9,236 nucleotides of DNA from Gammaproteobacteria bacterium (GCA_024511395.1 JANELJ010000062.1:1-9236); one strand, 5' to 3'; numbered from the stretch's first letter, positions 1-6,325 are shown. Numbers and translations: made by a program. The notes: generated from the sequence alone by a model not told the origin.

Positions 1-398
1 CCGATACCCGGGTTTCCAGCGCATTTCAGCTCCCTGACTGGTCGGAGGTCTATCGGGAACTTAAACGCAAAGGAATGACCAAACTCCTGCTTTGGGAAGA
101 ATACACACAACAATACCCAAATCGCTGTTACAGCTATCCACAGTACTGCATGCTGTACCAGCAATGGCAAAAGAAACAGAAACGCTCCATGCGTCAGCAT
201 CATAAGACCGGGGAAAAACTCTTTGTTGATTATGCCGTGCAAACCGTACCGGTTGTTCAGCAGGACACCGGTGAAATTCAGTTTGCCCAGATTTTTGTTG
301 CCGTATTAGGCGCTTCCAATTACACCTATGCAGAAGCCACCTGGAGCCAACGCCTGCCGGACTGGATCGGCATTCATGTAAGAACCTTTGAATTTATA
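1..398 (+). pseudogene. istA: IS21-family transposase IstA, 5'-truncated by window and 3'-deleted
   Basis: This is part of the DDE transposase of an IS21-type element. The open frame enters from the left edge (frame of base 3, so the ATG at 75 is internal). It reads through IstA-like segments such as [20 protein letters not shown] and [19 protein letters not shown] to [23 protein letters not shown] and the following strands belong to the start of the catalytic core, and the D of VDYA is probably the first acidic residue. IstA similarity fades near 398-415, where the DNA changes into istB sequence. The frame then ends at a stop at 444-446 that does not belong to IstA. The rest of the catalytic domain is missing, so the enzyme cannot be active. 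The family call is from recognised motifs and is firm. The exact end is uncertain by about 15 bases. Confidence 0.88.
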
Positions 399-400
399 AA

Positions 401-709
401 AGTGGTTCCCGTACTATTCAGTCTCTGGCCAAAACAGAGCTGCTGAACATTGATGACTGGGGGCTGGAACCGTTAAAAGCGGTGCAACGCAATGACTTAA
501 TGGAACTGATGGATGATCGCCATGGAAATGCATCAACCATTATGCTCAGTCAGTTACCCACTGAACAGTGGCATCAGTCTATTGGAGACAATACGATTGC
601 CGATGCTATTTTAGATCGGCTCATGCACAATGCCCACAGACTTAAATTAAAGGGTGAATCGATGCGAAAAACACGCTCATCATTGACGGATGGTGAACAC
701 TTAGGGTAA
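401..709 (+). pseudogene. istB: IS21-family helper ATPase IstB, C-terminal remnant
   Basis: Read in the frame of base 482 and extended upstream without a stop, this stretch gives [18 protein letters not shown], then RNDLMELMDDRHG, LSQLPTEQWH, ADAILDRLMHNAHRL and KGESMRK. These are the familiar second-half motifs of IstB, the AAA+ ATPase that assists IstA. The Walker B motif is LLNIDDWG, with the acidic pair at about 452-457. The N-terminal half, including the Walker A P-loop, is absent because istA sequence is joined directly upstream. The natural stop is kept at 707-709. About 103 codons remain of a protein usually near 250 residues. The fragment has no start codon or Shine-Dalgarno of its own and is almost certainly non-functional. 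Confidence 0.88.
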
Positions 710-754
710 AAAGACTATACGCCAATGTGTGGGCAAGGTTGGGTGTTCACCATC
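689..754. repeat. IS21-type subterminal inverted repeats at the right end of the element
   Basis: GATGGTGAACAC at 689-700, inside the last istB codons, is the exact reverse complement of GTGTTCACCATC at 743-754. GTGTTCAC-type boxes repeated near the tips are typical of IS21-family elements, where they bind the transposase. They support placing the right end of the element shortly after 754. The outermost base cannot be fixed because no left end is present for comparison. Confidence 0.6.
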
Positions 755-990
755 AGCAGAATATGCAAGAGTGGGGCGAACCATTCCATTTATTCAGCGT
801 ATTCATCTTTTGCAACATTTCGGCGTTATTTTCGTACTCAAATGGTCACGTATTGATATACGCTCACATTTTCCGTGCGAAAATGCCTTGAACTGGCACA
901 AAATCTAAACACGCTAAACAGTTACTTGCTTTATATGTTAAAATAAGGGGCTTATTCATATTACTTTATTAGCCGAGCAAGCCTGCCCTT
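755..990. other. Intergenic region between IS21 remnant and ubiC
   Basis: I see no convincing gene here. The first part probably holds the IS21 right tip. Upstream of ubiC a weak promoter-like pair is visible: TAAACA at 915-920 and TAAAAT at 939-944, with an 18-bp spacer. It is followed by a small hairpin with arms AATAAG (942-947) and CTTATT (951-956) and loop GGG. Neither is strong evidence. No Shine-Dalgarno is evident just before the ubiC ATG. Confidence 0.35.
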
Positions 991-1653
991 ATGTCTGCCA
1001 TAAAGCGTCAGTTTAAACGCATTCCTTTGTGGATCACCGTAGATTATGCGGCTATTTTGCATATGCCCTCTGCTATGCGTGACTGGCTTCTGGACAGTGC
1101 CTCACTGACACTGCGTATAAAGGTTTATTGCCAGGCTAACCAGCTGGGCTGCTTTTCGGTGCGCTTATTGTCCCAAGGTATGGGTATCCCTTCCAATGAT
1201 GAGGTGCAGCGGCTTAAACTGAAAAGCCGCCGTTATGCACTGATCCGCGAAGTGGTCTTATATTGTGGTGATACCCCGCTGATTTATGCCCGTACCGTTA
1301 TCCCCATTACTACTTTAACCGGGACTCAGCGGCGTCTGGGGCATCTGGGCAATCGTCCCCTGGGAGAATTTCTGTTTGCTCAGCCGGAACTGCAGAGAGA
1401 TGTTATGGAAATTGCGGTTGTTAAAGCCGGGCATCAATTATTTGATTCGGCACTAAGCTGTATCAGTCAGACACTGGAACAGATCTGGGCACGTCGTTCG
1501 GTATTTCGACTGGGTCAGAAATCCCTGCTGGTCGCGGAAGTTTTTTTACCTGAGGTACTGTCAAAGAGTCATCACCATGGTTTTATCCCTCCAGTACATC
1601 CGGTGCTGACGGCCAGCTTCGGTTCTGCAGGCCGCACTGGAGGTGAGGCTTGA
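991..1653 (+). CDS. ubiC: Chorismate--pyruvate lyase UbiC with unusual C-terminal tail
   Basis: This cytosolic enzyme splits chorismate into 4-hydroxybenzoate and pyruvate, the first committed step of ubiquinone synthesis. The 220-residue product carries the UbiC pattern: DWLLDSASLTLRI (31-43), LIREVVLYCGDTPLIYARTVIP (85-105), LGNRPLGEFLF (119-129), IWARRSVF (165-172) and LLVAEVFLP (179-187). Arg86, Arg101 and Glu183 fall where the E. coli active-site residues Arg76, Arg91 and Glu155 are expected, and the 15-residue Arg-Arg spacing is preserved. E. coli UbiC ends four residues after the FLP motif. This one runs on for about 33 residues, including HHH and a Gly-rich end with no domain I recognise. 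The gene overlaps the ubiA start by four bases, and its last codons carry the ubiA ribosome binding site. The start is the only good ATG ahead of the conserved core, although it lacks a clear Shine-Dalgarno. Confidence 0.9.
   Translation: MSAIKRQFKRIPLWITVDYAAILHMPSAMRDWLLDSASLTLRIKVYCQANQLGCFSVRLLSQGMGIPSNDEVQRLKLKSRRYALIREVVLYCGDTPLIYARTVIPITTLTGTQRRLGHLGNRPLGEFLFAQPELQRDVMEIAVVKAGHQLFDSALSCISQTLEQIWARRSVFRLGQKSLLVAEVFLPEVLSKSHHHGFIPPVHPVLTASFGSAGRTGGEA
1639..1647 (+). promoter_or_regulatory. Shine-Dalgarno that sets the TTG start of ubiA
   Basis: GGAGGTGAG lies in the last codons of ubiC. Its GGAGG core is six bases before the TTG at 1650. It is the strongest ribosome binding site in the window and justifies a non-ATG start overlapping the ubiC stop (TTGA). 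The arrangement implies that ubiA translation is coupled to ubiC. Confidence 0.75.
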
Positions 1654-2534
1654 ACGCTCATAAAAGCGATTTTTTCTCCCTGGAACGATGGCAGCAGTAT
1701 TTCTTACTGATGCGTATAGACCGCCCCATAGGTACCTTTTTATTATTATGGCCAACCTTATGGGCCATCTGGATTGCGTCCGACGGCCGGCCGTCAGCAC
1801 TGATTGTGGTGCTCTTTTCTCTTGGGGTCTTTATTATGCGCTCCGCCGGCTGCGTTATTAATGATTATGCTGACCGGGACATAGACAGGCATATTGAACG
1901 CACCAAAAACCGTCCGATTACCTCCGGCAAGGTCAGTGCCAAAGAGGCTTTGGCAGTTTTTGCCGTGTGTATTGCTGTGGCTTTTGCTCTGGTGCTGATG
2001 TTAAACACCTATACTATTGCCCTGAGCTTTGTGGCCTTGCTGCTGGCTGCGGTTTATCCTTTTATGAAGCGCTATACCTATTATCCGCAGATCATGCTGG
2101 GAATAGCCTTTAGCTGGGCTATACCTATGAGCTTTGCTGCCCAGCTTAATACTATTCCAACGGTCGCCTGGCTGCTCTACTTTGTCACGATTTTATGGAT
2201 AGTGGCCTATGACACCATGTATGCTATGGCGGATCGAGAAGATGATCTTAAAATCGGGGTCAAATCTACGGCTATTATTTTTGCAGAAAAGGATCGTTTA
2301 ATAATTGCTCTGCTGCAAACGGCTTTTTTACTGGGCATGATGCTGGTGGCCTGGTGGGTGCAGGGCAGCATTTATTTTTACCTAGGTATTTTTGCGGCAG
2401 CAGGATTTTCTGTTTACCAGCAGTATCAGCTAAAAGATCGTGAAAAAAACGCCTATTTCCAGGCGTTTTTAAATAATAACTGGGTAGGCATGAGTATTTT
2501 TGTGGGCATATTGCTGGATTATTTGCCGGGCTAA
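1650..2534 (+). CDS. ubiA: 4-hydroxybenzoate polyprenyltransferase UbiA
   Basis: This integral membrane prenyltransferase attaches the polyprenyl tail to 4-hydroxybenzoate, using polyprenyl diphosphate and Mg2+. It is the step after UbiC in ubiquinone synthesis. Of 294 residues, close to the E. coli 290, it shows MRIDRPIGTFLLLWPTLWA (21-39) at the first membrane segment. Both Asp-rich metal and diphosphate motifs are present: NDYADRDID (71-79) and YDTMYAMADREDD (187-199). Several hydrophobic helices fill the remainder, and the C-terminal signature AFLNNNWVG is conserved. The start is a TTG overlapping the ubiC stop, with a strong Shine-Dalgarno at 1639-1647. The stop lies 10 bp from the stop of the convergent degQ. 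An inverted repeat in codons near the 3' end (2445-2470) probably serves as the degQ terminator. I see no deletion or missing motif, so the enzyme should be functional. Confidence 0.95.
   Translation: MNAHKSDFFSLERWQQYFLLMRIDRPIGTFLLLWPTLWAIWIASDGRPSALIVVLFSLGVFIMRSAGCVINDYADRDIDRHIERTKNRPITSGKVSAKEALAVFAVCIAVAFALVLMLNTYTIALSFVALLLAAVYPFMKRYTYYPQIMLGIAFSWAIPMSFAAQLNTIPTVAWLLYFVTILWIVAYDTMYAMADREDDLKIGVKSTAIIFAEKDRLIIALLQTAFLLGMMLVAWWVQGSIYFYLGIFAAAGFSVYQQYQLKDREKNAYFQAFLNNNWVGMSIFVGILLDYLPG
2443..2470 (-). terminator. Intrinsic terminator for degQ embedded in the ubiA coding sequence
   Basis: AAAAACGCCT (2445-2454) and AGGCGTTTTT (2461-2470) form a perfect 10-bp stem around the 6-base loop 2455-2460. 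On the minus strand the stem is followed by a run of seven T (complement of A2443-2449, partly in the stem). The hairpin begins 74 bp beyond the degQ stop codon. On the plus strand the right arm also ends in T5, so the structure could be bidirectional, but there it lies within translated ubiA codons. Confidence 0.7.
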
Positions 2535-2544
2535 GAACGTCTCT

Positions 2545-3945
2545 CTACTGCAAAACCAGAAACAAAGCCGAATTGCCTCGGTGAATATTCAGTGCAATGG
2601 CATTATTGCTTTTCTGTTTGCTCAGTTCCTGCAAATCACTGATGCTGTCAATACGGTAGCGGTTAATGGCAATAATCCGGTCATTTTTACGCAGGCCGGA
2701 CTGCCAGGCTGGTGACGCAGGGGTAATACTTAGTACCTGCACACCACTACCAGTCGTATTATTTCCAAACAGAGCACCGGCCAGTGACGGATGTAGCTTT
2801 TTACCGTCAAAGCCTAGTGTACTGGCTGATTCAACGGGCTGAGTAATGCTTTGTTCATTGCTGCCGATAATAGCTTTTAATTCTATACTCTTGCTGCCAC
2901 GCAGAATTTTTAAATAAGCAGCATCACCGGGACGTTTAAGGCCAATATAATTGCGCAAGGTAGTTGAGTTGCCCACAGGTTTATTATTTACAGCAACAAT
3001 AATATCGCCTGCCTTAACACCGGCCTTACTGGCGGCTGAGCCGGGAATAACCTGGGCGACAATGGCGCCATGAGTTTCCTTAACACCAAAAGCTGAAGCC
3101 AGTTCAGGTGTCAGATCCTGGATCTGAACTCCTAGAACACCACGCTGGATACTGCCGTGCTTAATTAACTGGTCCATAACCGAGCGGGCCATATTAACGG
3201 GAATGGCAAAGCCAATACCGATATTGCCTCCGCTTTTGGAAAAAATAGCAGTATTAATACCAATCAGTTCACCATACAGGTTGACTAACGCGCCTCCTGA
3301 ATTCCCCGGGTTGATGGAGGCATCGGTCTGAATAAAATTCTCGTACCCTTCAATACCTAGGCCGCTGCGTTCCAGGCCGCTGATAATGCCGGAGGTAACG
3401 GTTTGTCCAAGTCCAAAAGGATGGCCAATAGCCAGGGTAAAATCACCAACCTGTAGTTTATCGGAATCGGCCAGGTGGATAGCGGTCAGATCACTGGTTT
3501 CAATTTTTAACAAAGCAATATCAGTTTGCGGATCGGTACCAATCAGTTCGGCCACTTTTTTGCGACCGTCTTTTAAGGTCACTACAATTTCACTGGCATC
3601 ATCAATAACATGGTTATTAGTCAGCACATAGCCTTTTTCTGCATCTACAATCACCCCGGATCCTAGTGCATGAGATTGCGGCATCTGGCGATGTTCAGGA
3701 ATATTAAACTTGAAAAACCGCCGTAAAAACGGATCATTTAAAAAAGCGGGCAACTGACTGCTGCCGGAGTAACTGCCCCGGGTAGAAACATTAACCACTG
3801 ACGGCGTAATCTTTTCCAGCATCGGCGCCAGAGAAGGCAGCTCCTTACCCTGACTGTCATGAGTAGGCAGAGCCAGACTGTTACTAAAGCTGATAAGACT
3901 TGCAATACAAACCAGAACCAGAATAGATAAATATTTTTTTAACAT
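2545..3945 (-). CDS. degQ: Periplasmic Do-family serine protease, DegQ-like
   Basis: This HtrA-family protease and chaperone degrades or refolds damaged envelope proteins in the periplasm. The 466-residue product begins with KK, a hydrophobic stretch (5-20) and SNSLA, a typical Sec signal peptide with likely cleavage near residue 25. The trypsin-like domain has an intact triad: His112 in TNNHVI, Asp142 in TDIALLKI and Ser216 in GNSGGAL. IGFAIP (244-249) also matches the family. PDZ1 covers about 265-355 (RGVLGVQIQ onwards) and PDZ2 about 385-460. The loop after the first strands (about 56-92) is short, as in DegQ, rather than the long LA loop of E. coli DegP. Length is close to the 455 residues of E. 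coli DegQ. The ribosome binding site is weak and A/T-rich. The gene lies downstream of the cbpA-like gene on the same strand, separated by a repeat-rich spacer. I saw no classical sigma-E promoter. Confidence 0.93.
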   Translation of the reverse strand: MLKKYLSILVLVCIASLISFSNSLALPTHDSQGKELPSLAPMLEKITPSVVNVSTRGSYSGSSQLPAFLNDPFLRRFFKFNIPEHRQMPQSHALGSGVIVDAEKGYVLTNNHVIDDASEIVVTLKDGRKKVAELIGTDPQTDIALLKIETSDLTAIHLADSDKLQVGDFTLAIGHPFGLGQTVTSGIISGLERSGLGIEGYENFIQTDASINPGNSGGALVNLYGELIGINTAIFSKSGGNIGIGFAIPVNMARSVMDQLIKHGSIQRGVLGVQIQDLTPELASAFGVKETHGAIVAQVIPGSAASKAGVKAGDIIVAVNNKPVGNSTTLRNYIGLKRPGDAAYLKILRGSKSIELKAIIGSNEQSITQPVESASTLGFDGKKLHPSLAGALFGNNTTGSGVQVLSITPASPAWQSGLRKNDRIIAINRYRIDSISDLQELSKQKSNNAIALNIHRGNSALFLVLQ

Positions 3946-3968
3946 AAAATTTTAACTCGCGGATTTGA

Positions 3969-3982
3969 GTGTTAAGTGTTAA
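3969..3982. repeat. Two inverted copies of the heptamer
   Basis: GTGTTAAGTGTTAA is two tandem copies of the reverse complement of the TTAACAC unit that is amplified at 4068-4130. Its distance to the main array is 85 bp. With the array it could form a hairpin of at least 14-15 bp in single-stranded DNA or in a transcript reading from cbpA into degQ, and in several alternative registers. Confidence 0.85.
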
Positions 3983-4046
3983 GAAAGAGCCAGAGCAAAG
4001 GTGCAGGTAAATGATTTAATTGGCACTTTTAACCTTGACGATAATT

Positions 4047-4060
4047 TTTAAGGCCTTAAA
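4047..4060. promoter_or_regulatory. Perfect 14-bp palindrome in degQ upstream region
   Basis: TTTAAGGCCTTAAA equals its own reverse complement over all 14 bases. It sits about 100 bp upstream of the degQ start and just beside the heptamer array. It could be an operator for a dimeric regulator, but I recognise no specific binding consensus. Confidence 0.35.
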
Positions 4061-4067
4061 CTCTTGT

Positions 4068-4130
4068 TTAACACTTAACACTTAACACTTAACACTTAAC
4101 ACTTAACACTTAACACTTAACACTTAACAC
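4068..4130. repeat. Heptanucleotide tandem array, nine perfect TTAACAC units
   Basis: The unit TTAACAC repeats nine times without a mismatch over 63 bp, between the cbpA-like stop (4168) and the degQ start (3945). Perfect copies imply recent slippage expansion or strong constraint. It lies outside coding sequence and shows no spacers, so it is a simple sequence repeat of the heptamer class rather than a CRISPR. It is in the leader of degQ if the two genes are co-transcribed. Confidence 0.95.
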
Positions 4131-4167
4131 TGCTCTTTATAGACCCATTCCCCCGCCCAAAAGTTCC

Positions 4168-5118
4168 CTAATCAAACTGTTTTCGAGGATTAAAATCACT
4201 GATTTCTGCCATTTTTTTATACAGCTTTTTAAGTTCATTAGTATCGGCCTGTGGTGTCATTATCTGTAACTGTACATATTGATCGCCGGGTTCCTTACCG
4301 GGCAGTCCACGCCCTTTTAAGCGCAGTTTTTTCCCGTTCTGAGTATTGGGAGGCAGTTTCATATCCACTTTACCGCCCAAGGTGGGGATGGAAACTTTGG
4401 CACCTAAGGCTGCTTCCCAGGGTGTAATGGGCAGGGTTAAATTAATATCCTTGCCGTCCACAGTAAAATATTTATGTTTATTAAACTTTACTTCCAGTAA
4501 TAGATCGCCATTGCGGTGCTGCCCCTTGCCGCCCTGACCACCCAGGCGAATTTTCTGGCCTTCCTTAATGCCTTTAGGAATTTTTATTTTCAGTTTTTTA
4601 GTGCCGCTTTCACCAGGTACCCGTAGAGTAATGGTTCGGTTGGCTCCGTGAAAAGCCTCTTCGAGATCAACGTGGATCACAACATTATTGTCTTTATCGC
4701 GGCTTTGAGAATAACTCTGTTTGTGCTGTTTATGCTGGGAAAACGGATCGTTATTAAACTGACCGCCTCGCGCACCTTTAAACATATTGTCAAAAATGTC
4801 ACTGAAGCTGCCCTGGTTAAAACCACCGAAATTGCCTTTCCAGCCACCACAGCCTGCCCCGCTGGGAGGAGGGGTAAAGCCTCCGCCACCAAAAGGATTA
4901 CCGTCCGGTGTACCAAAACAGTCATAATTAGCCCGTTTTTTCTTATCTTTTAATACATCGTAGGCTTCGCTGATCTCCTTAAAGCGGGTTTCTGCATTAG
5001 TTTCCTTGCTGACATCAGGATGATACTTGCGTGCCAGACGTCGATACTGTTTCTTTATTTCAGCATCTGAACTGTTACGGTTAACACCCAGAATTTTATA
5101 ATAGTCTTTTTGTGGCAT
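4168..5118 (-). CDS. cbpA: CbpA-like J-domain co-chaperone (class II DnaJ homologue)
   Basis: This DnaJ-type cytosolic protein should stimulate the ATPase of DnaK and deliver unfolded clients. E. coli CbpA also binds curved DNA. The 316-residue product (E. coli CbpA has 306) has a J-domain at 1-70, with DYYKILGV and the essential HPD triad at 33-35. A Gly/Phe-rich region with FSDIFDNMF spans about 72-115, followed by a polar linker to about 145. Two C-terminal beta domains follow. The zinc-finger repeats of true DnaJ are absent. The segment LPITPWEAALGAKVSIPTL (229-247) and the following KLRLKGRGLPG are characteristic of CbpA-type proteins. No cbpM modulator gene follows; degQ does, after the repeat-bearing spacer. 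The Shine-Dalgarno is poor. Divergent from the 2TM gene, the gene has a candidate heat-shock promoter at 5173-5200. Confidence 0.9.
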   Translation of the reverse strand: MPQKDYYKILGVNRNSSDAEIKKQYRRLARKYHPDVSKETNAETRFKEISEAYDVLKDKKKRANYDCFGTPDGNPFGGGGFTPPPSGAGCGGWKGNFGGFNQGSFSDIFDNMFKGARGGQFNNDPFSQHKQHKQSYSQSRDKDNNVVIHVDLEEAFHGANRTITLRVPGESGTKKLKIKIPKGIKEGQKIRLGGQGGKGQHRNGDLLLEVKFNKHKYFTVDGKDINLTLPITPWEAALGAKVSIPTLGGKVDMKLPPNTQNGKKLRLKGRGLPGKEPGDQYVQLQIMTPQADTNELKKLYKKMAEISDFNPRKQFD

Positions 5119-5144
5119 ATTTGAGTTTAAAGTTTAATTCAGGT

Positions 5145-5174
5145 TTATGGAGTTGCGAGTCTTTGCGCTATAAT
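5145..5174 (+). promoter_or_regulatory. Candidate sigma-70 promoter for the two-TM gene
   Basis: A perfect TATAAT lies at 5169-5174, 43 bp before the ATG at 5218. The best upstream partner is a poor TTATGG at 5145-5150 with an 18-bp spacer, so only the -10 is convincing. It overlaps the -10 of the candidate divergent cbpA promoter. Confidence 0.5.
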
Positions 5175-5200
5175 ATGGGGTCATAAGGTTTAATAAAAAG
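5173..5200 (-). promoter_or_regulatory. Candidate sigma-32 (heat-shock) promoter for cbpA
   Basis: On the minus strand CCCCATAT (5173-5180) matches the sigma-32 -10 consensus CCCCATNT exactly. Upstream, CTTTTTA (5194-5200) is a partial match to CTTGAAA, with a 13-bp spacer as in known heat-shock promoters. The -35 is weak (4 of 7). The transcript would begin about 48 bp before the cbpA start. Confidence 0.4.
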
Positions 5201-5217
5201 TCCAAGCGGATAATTTT

Positions 5218-5580
5218 ATGCTCTCTCAGGCACAACAGCAATTTATATTTAAACGTACCTTGTTTCAGAAGGTTTCCGGCTATATTGTCTGGAGTCTTGG
5301 TTTAACAACCGTGCTGGCATGGGGACTGATGTTTCTGTTAAAGCCGGAGATGGTCAGTCCGCAGGCAGTACTGACCATAATAAAGGCTAAAACCGACAGT
5401 GGAATAGATGTAACTCAGTTAACGGATATTGTGGTACTGGCTGTTACCGGTGCTACGGCTATCTCTGCAGTATTTATCAGTATTCTGCTGCTAGTATTCG
5501 TTATGCGTTCCTGCAATAAAAAAGAGCAGCAATATCTTGAGATTATTGCTGCTCTGGAAAAATCTGCACAGGATAAATAG
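5218..5580 (+). CDS. Hypothetical small protein with two transmembrane segments
   Basis: I do not recognise a family. The 120-residue product has a basic, polar N-terminus, a first membrane helix at about 20-41 (ending LMFLLKP) and a 30-residue polar loop. A second helix follows at about 71-96 (IVVLAVTGATAISAVFIS and onwards). The charged C-terminus, RSCNKKEQQYLEIIAALEK, could form a short amphipathic helix. Reality as a gene is supported by a perfect TATAAT 43 bp upstream, a plausible ATG and tight convergence with the CBS-domain gene (11 bp between stops). No other gene competes on either strand. The Shine-Dalgarno is weak. Codons for residues 102-113 contain a perfect inverted repeat that probably terminates the opposite gene. 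It is likely an inner-membrane protein of unknown role. Confidence 0.7.
   Translation: MLSQAQQQFIFKRTLFQKVSGYIVWSLGLTTVLAWGLMFLLKPEMVSPQAVLTIIKAKTDSGIDVTQLTDIVVLAVTGATAISAVFISILLLVFVMRSCNKKEQQYLEIIAALEKSAQDK
5518..5555 (-). terminator. Intrinsic terminator for CBS gene embedded in the two-TM coding sequence
   Basis: Bases 5523-5534 (AGAGCAGCAATA) pair perfectly with 5544-5555 (TATTGCTGCTCT), giving a 12-bp stem with a 9-base loop. Read on the minus strand, the stem runs into TTTTTT (complement of A5518-5523). It lies 36 bp past the stop of the minus-strand CBS-domain gene. On the plus strand no T-run follows, so the structure is directional and points to the minus gene. Confidence 0.72.
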
Positions 5581-5591
5581 CGGTCAGAGTG

Positions 5592-6188
5592 CTATTTGCA
5601 ACCTAAAACCCGCTCAAGTTCTGCAAAGGTCTGGGCAACTTCGGCTGTGTCAATATAGACACCGAGCATTTTGCTCAGTTGAGAAGTAGAAAATATACCG
5701 CGTATGTAAGGGGTATCTTCATAGCCCTTATCTACAACCAGTGCATGTTGACGGTTCAGTTTTTTCAGGGTCATGGCGATATCACCCACTTTTGCCCGTT
5801 CAATAATCGACCAGTCTATGGCATCAAGTTCTGCTGTGCGGGTCATAATATCCCCTACTGTGATTTCAGAGCGTTGTACGCCATTATGCTGTTGAAACAG
5901 AATTGGGCGTTCACCCTGTAAATCACTATAAGTAATCAGGCCAGCAAGCTGTTCACTGGGATCGGTAACAAACAGAAGTTTGACTTTGGTTTTTATCATT
6001 CTGTCAGTAGCTTCTTCTAGAGAACTGGAAGGCGAGATAGTGATGGCGGCAATGGATTTTAAATCGGTCATGACTTTAATGGCCGGATCTTCCAGTGAGA
6101 CTTCACCTTTAGGAAAAAAACTCGGTTCACATAAGACAGGTGCAGACTGTAGTGGATTTATTTCGAGTTCCTGATAATTGCAAGGCAT
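5592..6188 (-). CDS. Tandem CBS-domain protein
   Basis: This is a cytosolic protein with a pair of CBS domains (a Bateman module), which usually bind adenine nucleotides and regulate a partner. The 198 residues contain CBS1 at about 38-92 (VMTDLKSIAAITISPSSSLEEA, LLFVTDPSEQLAGLITYSDL). CBS2 covers about 112-176 (VGDIMT, VGDIAMTLKKLNRQHALVVD, IRGIFSTSQLSKMLG). A 37-residue N-terminal segment precedes them and a short helical tail (181-196) follows. There is no attached enzymatic, channel or DNA-binding domain, so the partner is unknown. The start is supported by GGAG at 6196-6199, seven bases before the ATG. A terminator is visible downstream inside the convergent gene. Similar stand-alone CBS proteins are common in gammaproteobacteria, and I cannot assign a gene name. 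Confidence 0.85.
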   Translation of the reverse strand: MPCNYQELEINPLQSAPVLCEPSFFPKGEVSLEDPAIKVMTDLKSIAAITISPSSSLEEATDRMIKTKVKLLFVTDPSEQLAGLITYSDLQGERPILFQQHNGVQRSEITVGDIMTRTAELDAIDWSIIERAKVGDIAMTLKKLNRQHALVVDKGYEDTPYIRGIFSTSQLSKMLGVYIDTAEVAQTFAELERVLGCK

Positions 6189-6325
6189 AATACATCTCCA
6201 TTTTGTTCCCGGTATCCAAAGCTCAGGTGCTGGTTTGCGAGGATAAAAGGTATACAGTAAGTAATATTTAAAATGTAGTCACAATTTGTCTTAAAAACAA
6301 TAGCTGGGATGGAAAAATAATCAGT

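Noticed and set aside
1..990. IS21 remnant as an active mobile element
   Set aside because: Both istA and istB lack essential halves, including most of the catalytic domain and the Walker A motif.
1561..1800. Minus-strand open frame across the ubiC-ubiA junction
   Set aside because: It lies opposite two confident genes, has no recognisable motif and is a reading-frame shadow.
2500..2715. Plus-strand open frame following ubiA
   Set aside because: It overlaps the ubiA 3' end and then runs antisense to the DegQ PDZ2 domain. No supporting signal was seen.
4068..4130. CRISPR-like tandem repeat
   Set aside because: The units are only 7 bp and directly abutting, with no spacers and no cas genes nearby. 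It is a simple heptamer repeat.
4648..4953. Plus-strand open frame opposite cbpA
   Set aside because: It is antisense to the CbpA G/F and linker region, with no motifs. Low-complexity coding on the other strand explains it.
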